Part shown: positions 12,153 through 22,978 of the stretch, in pieces
Position numbering within the stretch: position 1 is the first letter of the stretch
Layout: every line of letters begins with the position of its first letter
Assembly (NCBI RefSeq): GCF_964275005.1
Contig: NC_092701.1
Coordinates: 34,412,520-34,476,519, forward strand
Origin: Diadema setosum
Lineage: Eukaryota; Echinodermata; Echinoidea; Diadematoida; Diadematidae
DNA length: 64,000 nt
Direction of reading: 5' to 3'
Notes under the pieces: model-generated
The model's database searches: none
Seen by the model: the letters and a program-made list of their open reading frames with translations, nothing else
What the model was told of the DNA's origin: nothing
Program-made: the position numbers and the translations under genes

Positions 12153-13980
12153 AATGTAAACCCATTACCTTTCATCAACTTTAGTCTTATCTATATTCGA
12201 AACTTCATTATCGATTGGTTGATGTACACTTTCTGGTAGGATGCGGCATTTGAAAGCAAATCCATATTCGGGTTGGAAGGTTTTGACAGAGTATTATGAT
12301 AAGCTTAAAGACAAAGTTCTGTGATGTTCATACCTTTTTTGCAAAATACACAAAAAGGAAAGCATTGTATTTTTTTCTCTTTTTCTTTTTCTTTTTGTTT
12401 TATGGTAAAGAACGTGGGTGGCTGTCTCTGCAAATTTCCTTCCTGACGGATAAAAGGCCCTGAACAACTGTTGGTGACTTTCGATTAGTGATACATGCGT
12501 GAGGGTTAACAGGATGAACTTTCTTAATGGCACATAGTCATATATACGGAAGAATGCATGGTGTACAGTGCCTGTACATGCTCTGCTTTTTAGTGGGACC
12601 CTCCATTTCCATTCTAATCCTTGTATTATGCATATGTATATACTTTAGAAAATTAATCTTATGTTGTCACTCGTGATCACAGGTACGTTTGTTTGTTTGT
12701 TTGTTTGTTTGTTTGTTTGTTTGTTTTTTGTTTGTTTGTTTGTTTTTAATTGCTACAAACATGTCCTGTTAATGTATCGTAAATGATTTTCCCTGTTTAT
12801 TCAATGGAAATGAAAATAAAATTGAATTGAATCGAATTGAATTGAATTGAACTGAATTGAATTGAATTGAATTGAATTGAATTGAATTGAATTGAATACA
12901 GGAGAGGCAGAACGGAAGGGGTCGGGGGCTACAGCCCCCCCACATTACCACATAGAATAGGCCTACCCATAAAGTTTCGACTCTTCAAAAAAATTAATAA
13001 ATAAAGAAAAAGAAATAAAACCAAAGCCCATGACATGGTCGAGGGTTCCGTTTAGGGATAAGGAGACTACTAGAGTTTATGACGTCATGTGTGGATAATA
13101 AATTAAATAAAATAACAGAAGAATTCCTTTAAAAAACATAATTTTTCATTAGAATTACACATTCCATCTGCTTGTTATTCACATTATGTTAGGGGAAATG
13201 TCATTCCCCATGCTTTCTGAAAGAGGTAAGTCAAGTGCTTATTCATTAAGGTAGAAAATGTTGAATTTTCTTTATCTTTCCTTTATTATTGTTGTCCACA
13301 GATGATGTCATACACTGAAGTAATCTCCTCATCCAGTCATTACAACACCAAAATTTCAGAAATTCATAACTTTTGCATCGATTGTCCGATTTTCCTCAAA
13401 CTTTCTCTGATGTGTTCTGATAATGTTGCTGCTTTCACTCAATCCACGTTGCTCTTTGGGTTTTGGTTTCAGCTGTACTTTGTTTTCGGTTGTCATTGGC
13501 ACGTGTTGAACATGGGACAAGCGTTTCCGGCTCACTTGAATTAATGTTGACGGACAATCAACGCTTCCCTGACGGCCTCAGGAATAACACTTTAATTTTC
13601 GAGACAGATATAACAAAACGCCCAAATTGAAATAATGCTCGACACTGGTGATAAACATATAGATTTAATGCATTTATGGTTAAAAAAAAAAACAAACACG
13701 CACACTTGATAAACAATATTGACCTGATAAGTAAAAGTGTGTATCATTACAAAGGGAAAACATCCTACTTTGACATTGTTCCCGCACTGTCGATATGCAT
13801 GCAGACAGTGTATGGAGACGGTAAAAGCAGACCTTTCCTATGCATGACACCAGCTCCCGTGTGTTCATGTACTTGATCACAATAATGAACAGGGCAGGTT
13901 AACACAGACATGACAGTTGTTACCCGTGAAATCATTGCCAGAACAATTTTTGCGTGTCTTGTATACAACATGGGCGTAAA
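12153..13980. other. Intergenic with microsatellites and a LINE-type tail
   Basis: Holds (GTTT)n at about 12688-12747 and a retroposon-like end, GGAAATGAAAATAAAATTGA, followed by (GAATT)n to 12896, as at the 3' end of CR1/L2-type LINEs. A block at 13376-13450 (GATTGTCCGATTTTCCTCAA) recurs diverged at 60695-60773, so it belongs to an undefined dispersed family. No gene. Confidence 0.5.
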
Positions 13981-14300
13981 TCCCAGGGGGGGGGGGGATA
14001 TATCCCCCCCCCCTGAAATGGAGGAGGGGGGGATGGCCTGTACAATCATCCCCCCCCCCCCCCTGAATTTTGAAGAAAAAAAATGGAGAAAGCAGAAATG
14101 TGATTGTATCAATTTTGGCATATTGCATGACGTTTGTACGCCGTTTGTACGCCCTTTCGTACACTGTTGAGATTGACGTATATTTCCCTAATTTGTCAAA
14201 GAGTGTGCAGCATATCTTTCACTTAACAAAAGCTCCCTCATATGCAGAGGCGTCGATGGGGGGGGGGGGATGGTTCCCCCATAAAAGTGGGACAAACCAA
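13975..14300. repeat. Poly-G / poly-C tracts (MITE-like, foldback)
   Basis: GGGCGTAAATCC is followed by paired runs of G and C with GATATATC between them, then more C-runs, and near 14257 another G-run. Homopolymer runs of 8-14 bases on both strands can fold back or form G-quadruplexes. Assembly lengths here should not be trusted. Confidence 0.5.
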
Positions 14301-14303
14301 ATC

Positions 14304-15956
14304 GTAAAAATATAGCTAAAAACGGCAGTTTTTGGGGTGTAAAATTTCAAAATTTTAAAGCTCGCTCGCTCCGCTCGCTCGCATTTAAGCGCTAAGCCAT
14401 TCCCCTGATGTTGCTACCAGTGATTGACAGCAGTTGCGCCCGGTGCGCCCCCCCCCCCCCCTAATCTCCAAAGCAAAAAATATAGCTACAAATGGCAGTT
14501 TGGGGGACTGTAAGATGTCAAAATTTTTCAAGCTCGCTCTCTTCGCACACTCGCATTTAATCATTATGCCATTCTCATGATGTTGCTGCCATAAATTGCC
14601 AGCAGTTTTCGCCCGGTGCTCCCCCTTAATTTCCAAAGCTAAAAATAAAGCTACAAACGGCAGTTTTGGGACTGTAATAAGTCGAAATTTTGAAGCTCGC
14701 TCGCTCCGCTCGCTCGGATTTAATCATTATGCCATTCTCCTGATGTTGCTGCCAGTAATTGCCAGCAGTTTTCGCCCGGTGTGCCTCCCCTTAATTTCCA
14801 AAGCGAAAAAATACAGCTACAAACAACATTTTCTGGGACTGCAAAATGTCAAAATTTTAAGGCTCGCTTGCTCCGCTCGCTCGCATTTAATCGCTATGGC
14901 ATTCTCCTGATGTTGCTGCCAGTGATTGACAGCAGTTGTGCCCGGTGCGTCCCCTTTAATTTCCAAAGCGAAAAATATAGCTACAAATGGCAGTTTTGGG
15001 GATTATAAGATGTCAAAATTTTCAAGCTCGCTCGCTTCGCACACTCGCATTTAATCATTATGCCATTCTCATGATGTTGCTGCCAGTAATTGCCAGCAGT
15101 TTTCGCCCGGTGCTCCCCCCTTAATCTCCACAGCGAAAAACATAGCTACAAACGGCAGTTTTGGAACTGTAAGATGTCAAAATTTTGAAGTTCGCTTCAC
15201 TCACTCGCATTTAATCATTATGCCATTCTCCTGATGTTGCTGCCAGTTATTGCCAGCAGTTTTCGCCCGGTGCTCCCCCCTTAATTTCCAAAGCGAAAAA
15301 TATAGCTACAAACGGCAGTTTTGGGACTGTAATAAGTCAAAATTTTGAAGCTCGCTCGCTTCGCTCGCTCGCATTTAATCATTAGCGGCCATTCTCCTGA
15401 TGTTGCTGCCAGTAATTGCCAGCAGTTTTCGCCCGGTGCTCCCCCTTAATTTCCAAAGCGAAAAAATACAGCCACAAACGACAGTTAGGGGGACTGTAAA
15501 ATGTCAAAATTTTCAAGCTCACTCGCTTCGCTCGCTCGCATTTAATCGTTATGCCATTCTCCTGATGTTGCTGCCAGTACGAACTGCCAGCAGTTGCGCC
15601 CTGTGCGCCCCCTTAATTTCCAAAGCGAAAAAATACAGCCCAAAACGGCAGTTTTTTTACTGAAAAATGCCAAAATTTTCAAGCTCGCTCGCTTCACTCG
15701 CTCGCATTTTATTGTTGTGCCATTCTCTTGATGTTGCTGTCAGTAATTGCCAGCAGTTTCACCCGGTGCCCCCCCTTAATTTCCAAAGCTAAAAATAAAG
15801 CTACAAACGGCAGTTTGGGGACTGTAATAAGTCAAAATTTTGAAGCTCGCTCGCTCCGCTCACTCGCTCAATCATTATGCCATTCTCCTGATGTTGCTGC
15901 CAGTAACTGCCAGCAGTTTTCGCCCGGTGTGCCTCCCCTTAATTTCCAAAGCGAAA
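14304..15956. repeat. 165-bp satellite array, left part
   Basis: About ten tandem monomers of 160-167 bp. Each contains GCTACAAACGGCAGTTTTGG, TGTCAAAATTTT, AAGCTCGCTCGCT..., CCATTCTCCTGATGTTGCTG and CCCGGTGC followed by a C-run. The phrase TTAATTTCCAAAG recurs at 14626, 14791, 14956, 15281, 15446 and 15613. The array stops abruptly at GCGAAA, where a 2.34-kb sequence is inserted. Confidence 0.93.
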
Positions 15957-18297
15957 CTAGAGATTGTAATTTGTCATCACTGACAAATTAAGGAGATCCG
16001 ATTTTTTTTTTTAATCAATGATTCAAGTCCTGATCGCAATAGGCATGACCATGCAGGTTTCATCTGTGTTCAGAGACATTGGCCGTGTGATGTTTGGATT
16101 CTCATTTAGAAAAGGGAGTCATATCTGCCATCTTTGGTACCAAATCTGTATACACTATAACAAAGATACAGCAACAAGTACATATGACCTTTGACCCCAC
16201 TTTGCACAACCTAGATGGCATCTGAGCAAAAAGTGATTATTTTGTGAAATGATTCTTGTAACATGATCTTTGCGTGTGCAAAATATGGGAAAGATAAGAC
16301 ATGTATTCACCAAGATACAGGATGAAACATTATTGTGACCTTTGACCCTAATTTACATACCCAAGATGTTGTCCGATCAAGTAGTTGTTATTTTATGAAA
16401 TAATGTACGTGACATGAACTAAACATGTGCAAAATATGGGGGTGATACGGTTTTTTTTTTTTTTTAGTTATTGCAAAGAAAGTTGCAGAAACGTAGAAAT
16501 ATCTTAATACATCGAAGATAAGCTTTAATTTCAACCAAGTATTTTAACATGATCCCTGCATCATATGAAAAAACAAAGGGCACGTAACGATAGTGCAGTC
16601 TCAGTTACAACATATTAAAATCTGAGAAAAATTCACCGAAGGGTAAGTGAGCTAGTGCTCGATAAAGACAATCATGTCAATTTTCACATCTAGAAAAATT
16701 CCCTTCCATAGAGATAACACGTCATAAAGAAGAAACAGAAAGAAGTACATATGACCTTTTGACCCCACTTTGCACAGACAAGATGGCATCTGAGCAAAGA
16801 GTGGTTATTTTGTGAAATGATTCTTGTAACATAATCTTTGCGTGTGCAAAATATGGGAGAGATAGGACATGTATTCACTTAGATACAGGATGAACCATTT
16901 ATGACCTTTGACCCTAATTTACATACCGAAGATTGTGTCCGGTCAAGTAATTGTTATTTTATGAAATGATGTACGTAACGTGAACTAAACATGTGCGAAA
17001 TATTGGGTAGATAGGGCTTGTTTTTCTTGAGTTATTGCAAAGAAAGTTGCAAAAGGAAATTAATATGAAAATACATCGAAGATAAGCTTTAATTTCAACC
17101 AAGTTTTTCGACGTGATCCCGACACAGTATGAAAAAACGAAGGGCACATTCCCGATAGCCCAAAGTCTCAGCTACAACATATCAAAATCTGGGAAAAATT
17201 CATCGAAGCATAAGTGAGTTAGTGCTCGATAGATATAGTCATGTCAATTTTCATTTCCAGAAAAACTGCACTCCCATAGAGATAACACGTAAACTGGTCA
17301 AATTTTACAAGGATACTTTCAATCCATTTTTACGAGGTGATGACGTCATCCAATCAAAACTTTGTAATTATATGAAAGTACATTTAATAAGCTACAACAT
17401 ACTGAAAACTGGGTGAAAATTGGCGAAGGATAAGTGAGATACGCTCGAGTGAACTTGAAATTTGATGACGTCATTTTGAAAATTTACTCTTTTTATTTTA
17501 TTAAGAAATTTGATATCTTTTAACCATTTTTTAAGTATCGCCAACCCATGAAATGATATGTACAACTCATCAGCTTTCAAAATATGTAAAGAAAATGGGG
17601 GGTCACCGTCCATCCTGACGAGTAAAATCGGATTTAAAATTGGCGGTTTTTTGGCATAGTTGCACTGTATATCGCCATTGACGCGCGCGCGGAATTTCAA
17701 CTTTGACGGGCCCGTATGACGTCATATTGAGTCGGATTGACTTGAAACTTGGTAGAAATATTCCTTGACATTTCAGACATCTGATCCGTGTGAAAAAACG
17801 GGAAATTTTTGTTGCATATGAGCTGTGCGTGCGCATATGCGCGCACGCGTACGCGTCCGTCCAATTTTTTCAATTTTTCAAAAAATGCTCCAAATGCTCT
17901 GAAACGTGTGCAAAAAAATTTTGAGCTCGATTGGAGCATGTCAACATTTTAACGCGCGCGTACGCTCACGATGTAAGTGTAAACTAAAATTTGATCAAAT
18001 GAGTAGAATGCGCCTGACTTGAAATATATGTGACGTAAATTTCATTGAAAAATTTCATTCCATTAATGAGATATGAATGAAAATGTGTTTTCATATAATG
18101 ACGTCATAGTGACGTCACGGTCGATTGATCACTATGATTTTATAAGATCTGTCGTCTTTGCGACATGATACATATATGGTATGATTTTGAAACTGATAGG
18201 CTGAGGACTTTCTGAGCTAACCTCTGCACAACTTTTGTCCAGAAATAAACAATCAGTACAGATACAGAAGGTGATCCGAAGGATACTCGGATCACCT
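15957..18297. mobile_element. 2.34-kb insertion in the satellite array, hairpins at both ends
   Basis: Starts CTAGAGATTG and ends GGATCACCTA. A left hairpin (TAATTTGTCA / TGACAAATTA, 15967-15990) and a right hairpin (GGTGATCCGA / TCGGATCACC, 18270-18296) sit at the two ends. Removing it restores the array's 1,150-bp spacing. Inside are two tandem copies of about 540 bp (16188-16723 and 16748-17291), each with TGACCTTTGACCCC and GATGGCATCTGAGCAAA. The right third is rich in TGACGTCA and alternating purine-pyrimidine sequence. No coding frame, so a non-autonomous element. Class uncertain; terminal hairpins suggest Helitron-like ends, but no canonical 5' TC is seen. Confidence 0.75.
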
Positions 18298-21200
18298 AAA
18301 AATGCAGCTACAAACGACATTTTCTGGGATTGCAAAATTTCAAAATTTTAAGGCTTTTAATTCAAATTTAAATTTAATCGCTATGGCATTCTCCTGATGT
18401 TGCTGCCAGTGATTGACAGCAGTTGTGCCCGGTGCGTCCCCTTTAATTTCCAAAGCGAAAAATATAACTACAAATGGCAGTTTTGGGGACTGTAAGATGT
18501 CAAAATTTTCAAGCTCGCTCGCTTCGCACACTCGCATTTAATCATTATGCCATTCTCATGATGTTGCTGCCAGTAATTGCCAGCAGTTTTCGCCCGGTGC
18601 TCCCCCCTTAATCTCCACAGCGAAAAACATAGCTACAAACGGCAGTTTTGGGACTGTAAGATGTCAAAATTTTGAAGCTCGCTTCACTCACTCGCATTTA
18701 ATCATTATGCCATTCTCCTGATGTTGCTGCCAGTTATTGCCAGCAGTTTTCGCCCGGTGCTCCCCCCTTAATTTCCAAAGCGAAAAATATAGCTACAAAC
18801 GGCAGTTTTGGGACTGTAATAAGTCAAAATTTTGAAGCTCGCTCGCTTCGCTCGCTCGCATTTAATCATTAGCGGCCATTCTCCTGATGTTGCTGCCAGT
18901 AATTGCCAGCAGTTTTCGCCCGGTGCTCCCCCTTAATTTCCAAAGCGAAAAAAATACAGCCACAAACGACAGTTAGGGGGACTGTAAAATGTCAAAATTT
19001 TCAAGCTCACTCGCTTCGCTCGCTCGCATTTAATCGTTATGCCATTCTCCTGATGTTGCTGCCAGTACGAACTGCCAGCAGTTGCGCCCTGTGCGCCCCC
19101 CTTAATTTCCAAAGCGAAAAAATACAGCCCAAAACGGCAGTTTTTTTACTGAAAAATGCCAAAATTTTCAAGCTCTCTCGCTTCACTCGCTCGCATTTTA
19201 TTGTTGTGCCATTCTCTTGATGTTGCTGTCAGTAATTGCCAGCAGTTTCACCCGGTGCCCCCCCCCCCTTAATTTCCAAAGCTAAAAATAAAGCTACAAA
19301 CGGCAGTTTGGGGACTCTAATAAGTCAAAATTTTGAAGCTCGCTCGCTCCGCTCACTCGCTCAATCATTATGCCATTCTCCTGATGTTGCTGCCAGTAAC
19401 TGCCAGCAGTTTTCGCCCGGTGTGCCTCCCCTTAATTTCCAAAGCGAAAAAATGCAGCTACAAACGACATTTTCTGGGATTGCAAAATTTCAAAATTTTA
19501 AGGCTTTTAATTCAAATTTAAATTTAATCGCTATGGCATTCTCCTGATGTTGCTGCCAGTGATTGACAGCAGTTGTGCCCGGTGCGTCCCCTTTAATTTC
19601 CAAAGCGAAAAATATAACTACAAATGGCAGTTTTGGGGACTGTAAGATGTCAAAATTTTCAAGCTCGCTCGCTTCGCACACTCGCATTTAATCATTATGC
19701 CATTCTCATGATGTTGCTGCCAGTAATTGCCAGCAGTTTTCGCCCGGTGCTCCCCCCTTAATCTCCACAGCGAAAAACATAGCTACAAACGGCAGTTTTG
19801 GGACTGTAAGATGTCAAAATTTTGAAGCTCGCTTCACTCACTCGCATTTAATCATTATGCCATTCTCCTGATGTTGCTGCCAGTTATTGCCAGCAGTTTT
19901 CGCCCGGTGCTCCCCCCTTAATTTTCAAAGCGAAAAATATAGCTACAAACGGCAGTTTTGGGACTGTAATAAGTCAAAATTTTGAAGCTCGCTCGCTTCG
20001 CTCGCTCGCATTTAATCATTAGCGGCCATTCTCCTGATGTTGCTGCCAGTAATTGCCAGCAGTTTTCGCCCGGTGCTCCCCCTTAATTTCCAAAGCGAAA
20101 AAATACAGCCACAAACGACAGTTAGGGGGACTGTAAAATGTCAAAATTTTCAAGCTCACTCGCTTCGCTCGCTCGCATTTAATCGTTATGCCATTCTCCT
20201 GATGTTGCTGCCAGTACGAACTGCCAGCAGTTGCGCCCTGTGCGCCCCCCTTAATTTCCAAAGCGAAAAAATACAGCCCAAAACGGCAGTTTTTTTACTG
20301 AAAAATGCCAAAATTTTCAAGCTCGCTCGCTTCACTCGCTCGCATTTTATTGTTGTGCCATTCTCTTGATGTTGCTGTCAGTAATTGCCAGCAGTTTCAC
20401 CCGGTGCCCCCCTTAATTTCCAAAGCTAAAAATAAAGCTACAAACGGCAGTTTGGGGACTGTAATAAGTCAAAATTTTGAAGCTCGCTCGCTCCGCTCAC
20501 TCGCTCAATCATTATGCCATTCTCCTGATGTTGCTGCCAGTAACTGCCAGCAGTTTTCGCCCGGTGTGCCTCCCCTTAATTTCCAAAGCGAAAAAATGCA
20601 GCTACAAACGACATTTTCTGGGATTGCAAAATGTCAAAATTTTAAGGCTTTTAATTTAAATTTAAATTTAATCGCTATGGCATTCTCCTGATGTTGCTGC
20701 CAGTGATTGACAGCAGTTGTGCCCGGTGCGTCCCCTTTAATTTCCAAAGCGAAAAATATAACTACAAATGGCAGTTTTGGGGACTGTAAGATGTCAAAAT
20801 TTTCAAGCTCGCTCGCTTCGCACACTCGTATTTAATCAGTATGCCATTCTCCTGATGTTGCTGCCAGTAATTGCCGGCAGTTTTCGCACGGTGCTCCCCC
20901 TTAATTTCCAAAGCGAAAAAATACAGCCACAAACGACAGTTAGGGGGACTGTAAAATGTCAAAATTTTCAAGCTCACTCGCTTCGCTCGCTCGCATTTAA
21001 TCGTTATGCCATTCTCCTGATGTTGCTGCCCATATACGAACTGCCAGCAGTTGCGCCCTGTGCGCCCCCTTAATTTCCAAAGCGAAAAAATACAGCCCAA
21101 AACGGCAGTTTTTTTTTTACTGGAAAATGTCAAAATTTTCAAGCTCGCTCGCTTCGCTCGCTCGCATTTAATTGTTATGCCATTCTCTTGATGTTGCTGT

Positions 21201-21317
21201 CAGTAATTGCCGGCAGTTTCACCCGGTGCCCTCCCCCCTTAATTTTTAAAGCGGACAAAATACAGTCACAAACTGCAGTTTTGGGACTGTAAAATGTCAA
21301 AATTTTCAAGCTCGCTT
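18298..21317. repeat. 165-bp satellite array, right part, with 1.15-kb higher-order units
   Basis: About 18 monomers. A diagnostic monomer, in which the CTCGCTCGC core is replaced by GGCTTTTAATT plus AT-rich sequence, starts its variant at 18352, 19502 and 20646, so seven monomers make one unit of 1,144-1,150 bp. The unit also holds the variants GGCCATTCTCC (after CATTAGC) and GCCAGTACGAACTGCCAG in fixed order. The last unit is shortened, and the array ends at CTCGCTT (21317). The period of 165 is a multiple of three, which keeps spurious frames open across monomers. Confidence 0.93.
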
Positions 21318-21399
21318 GTAACAGTTTGTCAGAAATATATCACACTCCTCCCACTTTATATTTCATGCAAAAGAGTGAAACATCCGATCCCTGTAAAGT

Positions 21400-21430
<31 letters not shown>

Positions 21431-22978
21431 TTACCAAGCTTCTCTCACCCCCGTCCCCCTCAAGGCTGCGCCGGTTCGGTTATGGGCTTGTAATCGTGGT
21501 GATGGTGACTATCGCCGATCATCCCCCCCCCCCCCCCACTCCTCAGTATGGATTTACGCCGTTGGTATACAAAGTTCTTTTTGTTCGTTGTTTGCTTGTT
21601 GTTTGATGATTGATTGGTTTCTGTGCTCTTTTGGTTTTTGTTTGTTTGTTTGTTTGTTTGTTTGCTTGTTTAATCTTCTTTTGTAGTGAGCGAAAATGTG
21701 CAGGCTTATGTTCTTGAGCAAAATTGTTGTGTGCTTTGTCCTTCTTAGCGCAAATGTAAACATGGTTTCGTTAGAAGGCAGGGATGATGGCAGGACCCTG
21801 GCATGGGAAGGTCGTGGGAAACTGAGTACTTACAGAACCCCCCACCCCCCCCCCCCCCCCCGGTTGATATTGATAGGCCTATCATAATGTTGTTGTTGTT
21901 GTTGCTGTTGTCAATCTAAAGAAAGAAAGGAGAGAGATAATGGGGCTCTATTTTACAAATAATTTGCCCCATAGATCAAATACACGACACAAAATTAATA
22001 ACAGCATTATTATCTATGACGATGCATGACTGTATGATTCATGGTGATTTTCGTATACTACTAAGTACAATGTATATTGACTTGCTTGTCAGCCAATGAA
22101 ACCCGGAAATGGGAAAAAAAATTAACAATCGCACGGTAGTTTTTGTTCGTGTTTTTTTGCCAGCCCCCCCCCCCCCCCTCCCCCCTGCCCCACTCCTCCC
22201 GGACAGAATTTTCCTGCATCCGCCCCTGGCAGTGGGCACTACCAATTATTCTACAAAATTATTTTTTTAATAATACTTATGCCAATTTTTGCATTTGTCT
22301 TTTTTGCTCGCAGAGATCCTACTCAAGCAATAGAAACCACTCATGACTATGGTATCATGTCACGTTATCCCCCATTTATTTATTTATCTTTTTCTTTTTC
22401 TTTTTTTGTTCTGTTGTACAACAATGAAATCTGTAAAATTGACGGTAGGCCTACTCCGTATTTATGTGAATTGTAATTTTTTATCTATTTTTGTTTCATA
22501 TGAAAATGATTGGTTAGGGTATGTGAAAAATGAAGCTGTAGCCAAGAACAGTGGAATCAAAGCTCAATTGCAACCTGAGAGAAATAATGAACGTTTTGTC
22601 CTTACTTACAGGCCTACTCAATCGGTCCAAATGTCAGGTGACGTGTACTGGTATACGTTGTGACGTGTCTTCTCGTGAGGGCGACATTTCAAAGGATTAG
22701 AGTCAAAATGGCGACGCCCACGTAAGGTTGTGACTGGAATGCACAGCGTGTGATCTTCCCAATTTCTAACGTACGCGGTCTCAGTTGTGAAAGCATGATT
22801 TCTATTCCAGTTTATCAATGAATGTTATTTCTTCTCAGAAACAAGTGCAGTTTTAAATTCCTTTTCAAGGAAATTAACAATACAAACCGCAGGACAAGTC
22901 CTTTCTGCGTTTCGAGTGTGTGCGTGAACGTCGGACGCCGGCCCGCTTTTCCCACGTCCACACACTGCACGGCGAATC
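21318..22978. other. Spacer between satellite and SCYL3: simple repeats, then promoter region
   Basis: (GT)n then an 18-G run at about 21397-21430, C-runs at 21523-21538, (TTTG)n at 21639-21664, another C-run at 21843-21860, (GTT)n at 21889-21912, and C-runs at 22165-22180. From about 22640 the sequence becomes less biased, with AAAATGGCGACG (22705-22716, YY1-like) and a GC-richer stretch from 22900 that should hold the SCYL3 promoter and 5' UTR. No other gene. Confidence 0.5.

Noticed and set aside
14385-21142. Many 80-130-codon frames on both strands with repeated words such as LPLNFQSEKIQPQ
   Set aside because: They are the 165-bp satellite read through; 165 is divisible by three, so frames stay open across monomers without coding.
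22708-22722. ATGGCGACGCCCAC followed by GTAAGG, a possible mini first exon
   Set aside because: The complete SCYL3 start with conserved MGxExSAL lies downstream at 22979; the motif is better read as a YY1-like promoter site.
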